From the NCBI GenBank assembly GCA_900757025.1, contig CAAEMG010000010.1, positions 1-28,858 on the forward strand: a stretch of DNA of 28,858 nucleotides, in the 5' to 3' direction. This document shows positions 23,387 to 28,858 of the stretch, one piece after another (position 1 is the stretch's first letter; every line of letters starts with the position of its first letter). The DNA comes from Clostridia bacterium. Lineage in GTDB: Bacteria; Bacillota; Clostridia; Lachnospirales; Anaerotignaceae. The position numbers were made by a program, and so were the translations under genes. Below the pieces are notes generated by a model. The model had not been told where the DNA came from and searched no databases. It saw nothing but the letters and a program-made list of their open reading frames with translations.

Positions 23387-23473
23387 ATGACCAATGACCT
23401 CAAAGACATTGCCATAAAAACTGTTGCAGACACAATACAATGCTGTTTTGGCAGTGACAGATTTAATTATTAA
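23387..23473 (+). pseudogene. Tiny open frame (28 codons), possible gene remnant
   Basis: ATG 23387 opens MTNDLKDIAIKTVADTIQCCFGSDRFNY, ending at TAA 23471-23473, within the argF to amine-oxidase-like gap. The purine-rich GAAAGAAAGAG upstream is a weak ribosome-binding site. The amphipathic composition looks protein-like, so it may be the remaining start of a deleted gene, or chance. Its end overlaps the convergent gene by 4 bp. Confidence 0.2.
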
Positions 23474-24426
23474 ATGATTTTCAGTGCAACTAAATCTTTT
23501 GGATTAAAAAACCATTTACCGTTCTCTTTTTTCATATGTATTCCGTTGAAATAACCGATTGAATTTTGAGCCTTGATAAATTCGTTTGGTATTTCATCAC
23601 AAATAAGTATTTCTTCTTCTGAATAAATATCTGATTTATAGAAACCATAAACAAATTTACCGTTATGCAATGTAATATCGAAATTTAAATTAGGTATATC
23701 CGATAAATTTTTGACTGTATATATATCAATCCAGTCGGAAGATAAAGTTTGCTGTTTATAACTTTCTTCAAAGGCGGAAAAATCGAAAAAACGGCTTTCT
23801 TGGGGATATATAGCCTTATTTAAATCATCACCGGAATAGTAAACCTTAACATTTGTAAGAAGCTTTAAATATTCAGGAGTTACATAGTATTGACCGTTTA
23901 TATATACAACATTTCCCTCAAGTACATTTTTAACTAACTCCGATAAATCGGACGTACTGTAAAGAACCAATTCATCTAAATTTGGATTAATTATATAGGC
24001 ATTGACAGTATTTGTAGTACTATCCCAAGCAACCGTAAAATCGGCTGATTCCAAAACAGCACGTATAGGTAAGTATATTCTGTTGTCTTTTATAACTGCA
24101 TTTGTATCATTTTTAATTAAGTTATTATTGTTGTATATATAATTTGTTCCAACAGGAATTTCAATGCGGTCGTGGTCGGTTATTATAATTGCTGTTTCGT
24201 TTGAACTATCATACCCAACGGCAAATCCGGCGGTTTCCATAGTTACACGAAGCGGAACCATTGTTCTGTTGTTTTTATCAACAAACGGATAACCTGTATC
24301 TGAAGTGAAATTTACTTTTTTACCGTTAATTAAGATATTAACTGATGAATATGCGTTTGCGATTGAAACAAAATTAAAACAAGCGAAAACAGCTAAAAGT
24401 ATCAGAAATAATTTTTTTGATTTCAT
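23470..24426 (-). CDS. Secreted protein with copper amine oxidase N-terminal-like (stalk) domain
   Basis: 318 residues from ATG 24426 (MKSKKLF...), chosen because AAAGGAG lies at proper distance; the ATG at 24435 overlaps it. A signal peptide is clear: KSKK, a hydrophobic core, then ANA before Tyr27. Residues about 30-150 contain two repeats of the PF07833 type, with VPLRVTMETAGFAVGYD and LPIRAVLESADFTVAWD. Such domains occur in clostridial surface proteins and do not imply oxidase activity. The C-terminal half (about 160-318) is not recognised; it is soluble and rich in Tyr, Asn and Ser. Single gene, own promoter, convergent with argF. Confidence 0.85.
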   Translation of the reverse strand: MKSKKLFLILLAVFACFNFVSIANAYSSVNILINGKKVNFTSDTGYPFVDKNNRTMVPLRVTMETAGFAVGYDSSNETAIIITDHDRIEIPVGTNYIYNNNNLIKNDTNAVIKDNRIYLPIRAVLESADFTVAWDSTTNTVNAYIINPNLDELVLYSTSDLSELVKNVLEGNVVYINGQYYVTPEYLKLLTNVKVYYSGDDLNKAIYPQESRFFDFSAFEESYKQQTLSSDWIDIYTVKNLSDIPNLNFDITLHNGKFVYGFYKSDIYSEEEILICDEIPNEFIKAQNSIGYFNGIHMKKENGKWFFNPKDLVALKII

Positions 24427-24447
24427 ATATACCATCTCCTTTGATAA

Positions 24448-24477
24448 AATTTAGCATGGTATAGTGGATAAAGTCAA
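24448..24477 (-). promoter_or_regulatory. Possible promoter of the secreted-protein gene
   Basis: Minus strand TTGACT (24472-24477), 18 nt, TAAATT (24448-24453); a weak -10 and a slightly long spacer. Confidence 0.35.
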
Positions 24478-24564
24478 TAAATTTTAAAGTTAATATAATA
24501 AAATTGAGTGTCACAATATATGAGTTATAACTTAAAAAATAAAAATGTTTTTTTAGTCTGCATA

Positions 24565-24592
24565 TTGTAATGATTTCAGTTTGTTATATAAT
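24565..24592 (+). promoter_or_regulatory. Promoter of the birA-dusB gene run
   Basis: TTGTAA (24565-24570), 16 nt, TATAAT (24587-24592). The perfect -10 lies about 82 bp before the birA start. I saw no clear biotin operator. Confidence 0.55.
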
Positions 24593-24674
24593 TAGATATC
24601 AACATTATTTTTTTGAATATATGTGGTTTTCGGTTGATAAATACATTTTGTTTTGTACGGACGGTGGATAATAA

Positions 24675-25643
24675 ATGAAGGAAAAGCTTTTGGAACTTCT
24701 TAAAAATACCGATGGATACCTGTCGGGGGAAGAAATAGGCAGCACACTTGGCGTAAGCAGGGCGGCGGTATGGAAAAACATAAATGCCCTCAGAAAAGAC
24801 GGCTTTGTGATAGAGGCAGTTACAAACAAGGGATACAAACTGTCGGAAGAAGCCGATATAATTTCATCAAATTTTATTGAAAAAAATATAAATACAAAAT
24901 ATCTTGCCAAAAAGGTTATTTTTATGCCTACTGTGGACTCTACAAACGAAGAGTGCAAAAGACTTGCCTCAGAAGGCGAAAAAGAGGGAACTCTTGTTGT
25001 GGCAGATGAGCAGACAGGCGGAAAGGGCAGAAGAGGCAGACTTTGGAAATCGGAAAAAGGCAGCGGTATATGGATGAGCATAATACTTCGCCCTGAAATA
25101 AGCCCTTGGAATGTTTCTTCAATAACACTTGTGGCAGGCCTTGCCGTAAGCAAAGCCGTAAAAGAAGTGTCCGGGCTTGATGCAGGCATAAAATGGCCAA
25201 ACGACATATACGTAAACGGCAAAAAACTTTGCGGTATACTTACTGAAATGAGTGCACAAATACAGCAGGTGGATTTTGTGGTTGTGGGCATAGGGATAAA
25301 TGTAAATACACAATATTTTCCTTCCGAACTTGAAAATATTGCCTGCTCGTTGTATACTGAGGCGAATGTAAAATTTGAAAGGAATAAAATTATAGCCTCG
25401 GTTTGGGAAAATTTTGAAAAACTTTATGATGTTTTCAAAGAAAAAGGTTTTGAGGCACTTAAAAAAGAATACGAGGAAAACTGCATTAACATAGGAAAAA
25501 GAGTAATGGTTATTGCCAAAGACGGATATGAGGCAGAAACTGTCGGAATAAATGAAAACGGCGAGCTTTTGGTTAAAACCGACGAAGGTGAAATAAAAAC
25601 TGTTTTTTCCGGCGAGGTTTCCATAAGAAATATACAGGCATAA
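24675..25643 (+). CDS. birA: Biotin operon repressor / biotin-[acetyl-CoA-carboxylase] ligase
   Basis: 322 residues. An N-terminal winged helix (about 1-60, recognition region GSTLGVSRAAVWKNINALRKDGF) precedes the ligase domain. The biotinyl-AMP loop GGKGRRGRLW (115-124) and the catalytic KWPND (173-177) are intact, and a C-terminal SH3-like domain ends the protein. It activates biotin to biotinyl-5'-AMP and attaches it to the carboxylase carrier Lys, and as a two-domain protein can repress biotin genes. It heads a gene run with a DUF6145-like gene, two coaX-type genes and dusB. GGTGG before ATG serves as a ribosome-binding site. Confidence 0.97.
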   Translation: MKEKLLELLKNTDGYLSGEEIGSTLGVSRAAVWKNINALRKDGFVIEAVTNKGYKLSEEADIISSNFIEKNINTKYLAKKVIFMPTVDSTNEECKRLASEGEKEGTLVVADEQTGGKGRRGRLWKSEKGSGIWMSIILRPEISPWNVSSITLVAGLAVSKAVKEVSGLDAGIKWPNDIYVNGKKLCGILTEMSAQIQQVDFVVVGIGINVNTQYFPSELENIACSLYTEANVKFERNKIIASVWENFEKLYDVFKEKGFEALKKEYEENCINIGKRVMVIAKDGYEAETVGINENGELLVKTDEGEIKTVFSGEVSIRNIQA

Positions 25644-25688
25644 TTTTTGACGGGGGTACAAAAACTATGCCGGATACGGAGGTAACAA

Positions 25689-26057
25689 ATGAAAAAAATA
25701 ATGGCGGCGGCGTCATTTGACAAACAGAAATATTTTTTAGATCCGGAATATGATGCTATTCCGCAGGGTATAAAAGATGAGGTTCAGACAATATGCGTTT
25801 ATTTGGCTGAAAAACTTATGTGCACTTTTACTATCGGTTTTCATACGGAAAGCGGCGATGTGTATTTTGAAACCGTAAGAAGCGATGAAATTCTTGATTT
25901 TGACGATATAGGAGCAGAGCTTGAAATAAAGGCTCTTCAAAAGGAAAAGGCAGAGCTTATAAAGGCTCTTAAACTTTGGTATCTTATATACAAAACCGAT
26001 AAAGGCGAAGAAATTAAGAAAAAACTTATGGAAAAGCACAACATTAAAGAAAAATAA
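25689..26057 (+). CDS. Small conserved protein, DUF6145-like
   Basis: 122 residues, no signal or membrane segment. The N-terminal two thirds looks globular (IPQGIKDEVQTICVYLAEKLMCTFTIGFHTESGDVYFET), and residues about 75-100 form a predicted charged helix (ELEIKALQKEKAELIKALKLW). From memory it resembles clostridial DUF6145 proteins often encoded near birA and coaX. GGAGG precedes the ATG. It follows birA by 45 bp. No function is assigned. Confidence 0.7.
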   Translation: MKKIMAAASFDKQKYFLDPEYDAIPQGIKDEVQTICVYLAEKLMCTFTIGFHTESGDVYFETVRSDEILDFDDIGAELEIKALQKEKAELIKALKLWYLIYKTDKGEEIKKKLMEKHNIKEK

Positions 26058-26058
26058 T

Positions 26059-26079
26059 AATGAGCATATTTTGCTCATT
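26059..26079 (+). other. Short hairpin between the DUF6145-like gene and the first coaX-type gene
   Basis: AATGAGCA (26059-26066) pairs perfectly with TGCTCATT (26072-26079) around a 5-nt loop, followed by only a few T and then the GGAGG of the next gene. It is a weak attenuator or RNA processing site at best. Confidence 0.4.
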
Positions 26080-26096
26080 TTGGAGGGTTATTTTAA

Positions 26097-26900
26097 ATGA
26101 TACTTGTAATAAATGTTGGCAACACAGACATGATTGTTGCCGCATTTGAAGGAGAAGAAGTTGCCGCAAGCTGGCGAATGACAACAAGCGCAATGAAAAC
26201 CAGTGATGAAATAGGCAGCTCAATTATGAGGTTTTTTGAATTTGACGGAATAAATCCAGAGGACATTAAAGATGTTGTAATATCTTCGGTAGTTCCTAAT
26301 GTTATGTATTCTCTTACAAATGCCGTTAAAAAATATTTTCTTATGCAGCCTATAATTATAGATTCCTCAATACGATGCGGAATAGACCTTAGCCGTATGA
26401 GAAATCCGCAGGAAATAGGAAACAATCGTCTTGTAAACCTTGCGGCGGCATATCATATTTACGGCGGTCCGGTTATGGTTGTGGATTATTCTACCTGCAC
26501 AACATATGATGTTGTTGACGAACACGGCGTTTTTGTTACAGGCATAACTTCACCGGGAATAAATATATGCACAGAATCTCTTTTTGTAAAGGCAGCACAG
26601 CTTCCTCAGATAGAGATTAAAAAGCCCGATTCAATATATTGTCAGGATATTGTAAGCTGTATTCAGGGCGGAATTTACTATGGACACAGAGGAGAGGCGA
26701 AGTACATAATAAATTCCATAAAAGAAGAAATGGGCATAGAAAAGCTTACTGTTGTTGCCACAGGAGGTCTTGCAAGGGTTATAGACGACAAAGGTGAATT
26801 TTTTGATATTATAGACCCATACCTTTCCTTTAAAGGATTAAGATTTATTTATGAACAGAACAAAAATCTGAGGGAGGGCAACAGAAAATGCTCATTGTAA
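26097..26900 (+). CDS. CoaX-like protein, type III pantothenate kinase paralogue with altered catalytic residues
   Basis: 267 residues with the full ASKHA-type fold of type III pantothenate kinase: start MILVINVGNT, the mid-part GPVMVVDYSTCTTYD, SPGINICTESLF, and VVATGGLA. In active enzymes such as Thermotoga CoaX three Asp are essential. Here the first (Asp6) is Asn6, the second (in GxDR) is Asn110 in GNNR, and only the third (Asp130) remains; the following Gly is Ser132. Catalysis is thus probably lost or changed. The intact paralogue starts inside its 3' end (13-bp overlap), so the two are translated together and could form a mixed dimer, since CoaX is a dimer with its site near the interface. 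A separate role is also possible. Confidence 0.85.
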   Translation: MILVINVGNTDMIVAAFEGEEVAASWRMTTSAMKTSDEIGSSIMRFFEFDGINPEDIKDVVISSVVPNVMYSLTNAVKKYFLMQPIIIDSSIRCGIDLSRMRNPQEIGNNRLVNLAAAYHIYGGPVMVVDYSTCTTYDVVDEHGVFVTGITSPGINICTESLFVKAAQLPQIEIKKPDSIYCQDIVSCIQGGIYYGHRGEAKYIINSIKEEMGIEKLTVVATGGLARVIDDKGEFFDIIDPYLSFKGLRFIYEQNKNLREGNRKCSL

Positions 26901-27655
26901 TTGATGTTGGAAACACAAATATGGTTTTTGGTCTTTATGAGGGCAAAACTCTTTTAAATACATGGCGTATGGCAACAGGCGACGGCAAAACAAGCGACGA
27001 AATAGGCATTACAATTCATTCGTTTCTTCATGGAAGCAAAATAGAGCCTTCTGATGTTACAGGCTGTATAATAGGCTCTGTTGTGCCTACAATTATGTAT
27101 TCTCTTACACATGCTATAAGAAAGTATCTTAAAATAGAGCCTCTTGTAGCAAACTGTGACATGGATTTGGGCATAGAAATAGTGCGTGCAAACCCAAGAA
27201 CCTGCGGAGTTGACCGTTTTGTTGATATTATTGCGGCTAAGGAGCTTTATGGCGTTCCGGCAATAGTTATAGACTTCGGTACGGCAAACACATTTGATGT
27301 TATTGACGAACAGAACCGTTTTATAACAGGCTTTATAACGGCAGGAATGAAAAGCTGTTCGGAATATCTTTACAGCAAAAGTGCACAGCTTCCGAAGGTT
27401 GAACTTGTGCGTCCCGAAAGTATGCTTACCGTAGATACTGTTTCAAGCCTTCAGGCAGGAATAGTTGGCGGAAAAATTGGCGAGGCAATGGAAATAGTAA
27501 GTGCGCTTAAAAAAGAGCTTAATATTCCTCATGCAAAGGTTGTTGCTACAGGAGGCCTTGCAAAAATGGTTGACAATGAGGGCAAAATATTTGATGTATG
27601 CAATCCTCATCTTAACCTTGAAGGTTTAAGAATATTATATGAAAGAAATAAGTAA
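26888..27655 (+). CDS. coaX: Type III pantothenate kinase
   Basis: 255 residues, the normal CoaX length. It phosphorylates pantothenate, the first step of CoA synthesis, and is insensitive to CoA feedback in known examples. Catalytic Asp are all present: Asp6 in VIDVGNTN, Asp109 in GVDR, and Asp129 in IDFGTANTFD. VVATGGLA and NLEGLRILYERN at the C-terminus match the family. The loop after the third Asp reads FITAGMKSCSEYLY, where most members have APGI-type residues, a small oddity. The start overlaps the end of the upstream coaX-like gene, with AGGGAGGG inside that gene as its ribosome-binding site. dusB follows 8 bp later. Confidence 0.95.
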   Translation: MLIVIDVGNTNMVFGLYEGKTLLNTWRMATGDGKTSDEIGITIHSFLHGSKIEPSDVTGCIIGSVVPTIMYSLTHAIRKYLKIEPLVANCDMDLGIEIVRANPRTCGVDRFVDIIAAKELYGVPAIVIDFGTANTFDVIDEQNRFITGFITAGMKSCSEYLYSKSAQLPKVELVRPESMLTVDTVSSLQAGIVGGKIGEAMEIVSALKKELNIPHAKVVATGGLAKMVDNEGKIFDVCNPHLNLEGLRILYERNK

Positions 27656-27663
27656 GGTAATTT

Positions 27664-28623
27664 ATGAAGATAGGAAACGTAGAAATTGAAAACAATGTTT
27701 TTTTGGCACCTATGGCAGGTGTAACGGACAAACCTTTCCGCATAATATGCAAGGAAATGGGCTGCGGTCTTGTTTACAGCGAAATGGTAAGTGCCAAAGG
27801 AATGTTTTATGAAAGCAAAAACACACATAAACTTTTGGAAAGTGACGAAAAGGAAAGACCTGTTGCCGTTCAGCTTTTCGGCAGTGACCCGGTTATTATG
27901 GCACAGATGGCAAAACGTCTTGAGGATATGCCTATAGATATTATAGACGTAAATATGGGCTGCCCTGCACCTAAAATAGTTAAAAACGGCGAAGGCAGCG
28001 CACTTATGAAAACTCCCGAACTTGTGGGCAAAATAGTTAAAGCTCTTGTGGAAAGTCAGAAAAAGCCCGTAACGATAAAATTCAGAAAAGGTTTTGATGA
28101 TGACTGTATAAATGCTACCGAAATAGCCAAAATTGCCGAAGCAAACGGAGCAAGTGCAGTTGCCGTTCACGGCAGAACAAGACAGCAGTATTACAGCGGA
28201 AAAGCCGACTGGGACATAATAAAAGAAGTAAAAAAAGCCGTTAAAATTCCTGTTATAGGAAACGGAGATGTAGACAGTCCTCAAAAGGCAAAAGAGCTTT
28301 TTGAACATACGGGCTGTGACGCCATAATGATTGGCAGAGGAGCACAGGGAAACCCTTGGATATTTAAAAGAACAATTCATTATCTTAAAACAGGAGAACT
28401 TCTGCCCGAACCTACAGCCGCAGAAAGAGCCGAAACAGCCCTCAGACACGCCAGAATGCTTATTGAATATAAAGGAGAATATATTGGCGTAAGAGAAATG
28501 AGAAGGCATTTGAGCGACTATACAAAAGGACTTCCGGGCGCAGCAGCCATAAGAGGAAGAATAAACTGTGCCGAAAGCTACGAAGAAATTGAAGAACTTG
28601 TAAAAATGTATTTCGGAAAATAA
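27664..28623 (+). CDS. dusB: tRNA-dihydrouridine synthase
   Basis: 319 residues, the usual length. An FMN-dependent enzyme that reduces uridine to dihydrouridine in the D-loop of tRNA. Motifs: LAPMAGVTDKPFR (14-26, FMN binding), the catalytic Cys100 in DVNMGCPAPK, VHGRTRQQYYSGKADW, VIGNGDV, and IMIGRGAQGNPW. It lies 8 bp after coaX with a weak AAGGT site, so translation may depend on coupling. DusB next to coaX or birA is a common clostridial order. A terminator follows. Its riboflavin-derived cofactor links it to the rib operon only in a general way. Confidence 0.97.
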   Translation: MKIGNVEIENNVFLAPMAGVTDKPFRIICKEMGCGLVYSEMVSAKGMFYESKNTHKLLESDEKERPVAVQLFGSDPVIMAQMAKRLEDMPIDIIDVNMGCPAPKIVKNGEGSALMKTPELVGKIVKALVESQKKPVTIKFRKGFDDDCINATEIAKIAEANGASAVAVHGRTRQQYYSGKADWDIIKEVKKAVKIPVIGNGDVDSPQKAKELFEHTGCDAIMIGRGAQGNPWIFKRTIHYLKTGELLPEPTAAERAETALRHARMLIEYKGEYIGVREMRRHLSDYTKGLPGAAAIRGRINCAESYEEIEELVKMYFGK

Positions 28624-28633
28624 AAAATATTTT

Positions 28634-28688
28634 AAAGCGGTGTATTAAAGCCATAAAATTTTATTTGTGGAAAAGCACCGCTTTTTTT
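28634..28688 (+). terminator. Intrinsic terminator of the birA-dusB gene run
   Basis: AAAGCGGTG (28634-28642) pairs with CACCGCTTT (28676-28684) and is followed by a T run. The loop is long (about 33 nt), with weaker internal pairing. Confidence 0.75.
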
Positions 28689-28801
28689 TGTTGTATAAAA
28701 TTTATGTATAAATATTTTATACAACAAATTACCGTTTTTTATATAAAAAATGTAGAATAGAAATTATATATGTCTTTTTGACTATCTTTTTATATCTTCT
28801 T

Positions 28802-28844
28802 AAATGTCCGTAAAGCCTTATTTTATCGGCTCTACGGGCATTTT
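28802..28844 (+). terminator. Second strong stem-loop near the right edge
   Basis: AAATGTCCGTAAAGCC pairs with GGCTCTACGGGCATTT (one G-U pair and one A-C mismatch) around a 10-nt loop, followed by TGCTTTT. It may be a further terminator or the 3' end of a gene beyond the window. The stretch 28689-28801 before it is A+T-rich with no gene seen. Confidence 0.55.
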
Positions 28845-28858
28845 GCTTTTGTTGTAAA

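Noticed and set aside
24436..24674. BirA (biotin) operator upstream of birA
   Set aside because: No TTAACC/GGTTAA-type half-site pair was visible; only a promoter-like sequence.
24605..25291. 228-codon frame opposite birA
   Set aside because: Ser/Pro/Phe-rich antisense shadow of birA with no start signal.
27607..28509. 300-codon open frame opposite dusB and the end of coaX
   Set aside because: Phe/Cys/His/Tyr-rich composition is typical of antisense of A-rich genes here; dusB on the plus strand is unambiguous.

Overview
The window looks like chromosome from an anaerobic, spore-forming member of the Clostridia, perhaps the Lachnospirales. This rests on low G+C, strong AGGAGG ribosome-binding sites, frequent TTG starts, a SpoIIE phosphatase domain, a CIRCE operator, a T-box leader, an FMN riboswitch, and small proteins resembling clostridial DUF5721 and DUF6145 families. 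No rRNA, tRNA, CRISPR array, insertion sequence or phage gene was seen. Genus cannot be assigned from the sequence alone.

Layout. 1-385: 3' end of spoIIE (+). 497-3598 (-): a cysteine-rich small protein, a DUF5721-like protein and htpG, with a CIRCE operator just upstream of the htpG promoter. 3611-7425 (-): riboflavin operon ribD-ribE-ribBA-ribH behind an FMN riboswitch and terminator. 7502-10299 (-): a multi-spanning membrane protein and an M20 amidohydrolase behind a T-box leader whose specifier reads UGG (Trp). 10580-12010 (+): a divergent AzgA-like NCS2 permease that appears to start at a non-ATG codon. 12333-17426: a GntR/FCD regulator (-) divergent from an amidohydrolase, a DUF997 small membrane protein and a PanF-type sodium symporter (+). 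17829-21923 (+): tilS, hpt, ftsH. 21952-23324 (+): FlK-like thioesterase and argF. 23470-24426 (-): secreted copper-amine-oxidase-N-domain protein. 24675-28623 (+): birA, DUF6145-like gene, two tandem coaX-type genes, dusB.

How the genes fit together. spoIIE, tilS, hpt and ftsH are close neighbours in Bacillus and Clostridium. Here spoIIE and tilS are about 17.4 kb apart, and copies of a dispersed intergenic repeat lie near both ends of the intervening block, which is mostly accessory metabolism and transport. Cofactor supply recurs: riboflavin/FMN synthesis, a PanF-type transporter, type III pantothenate kinase and biotin ligase.

Most notable: (1) tandem coaX genes in which the upstream copy has Asn in place of two of the three catalytic Asp residues, beside an intact copy; (2) a probable Trp T-box controlling an unassigned membrane protein plus an amidohydrolase, suggesting salvage of a tryptophan conjugate; (3) two strong stem-loops of unknown class ahead of the DUF997-panF pair; (4) a riboflavin-operon terminator whose 3' arm carries the ribosome-binding site of the next gene.
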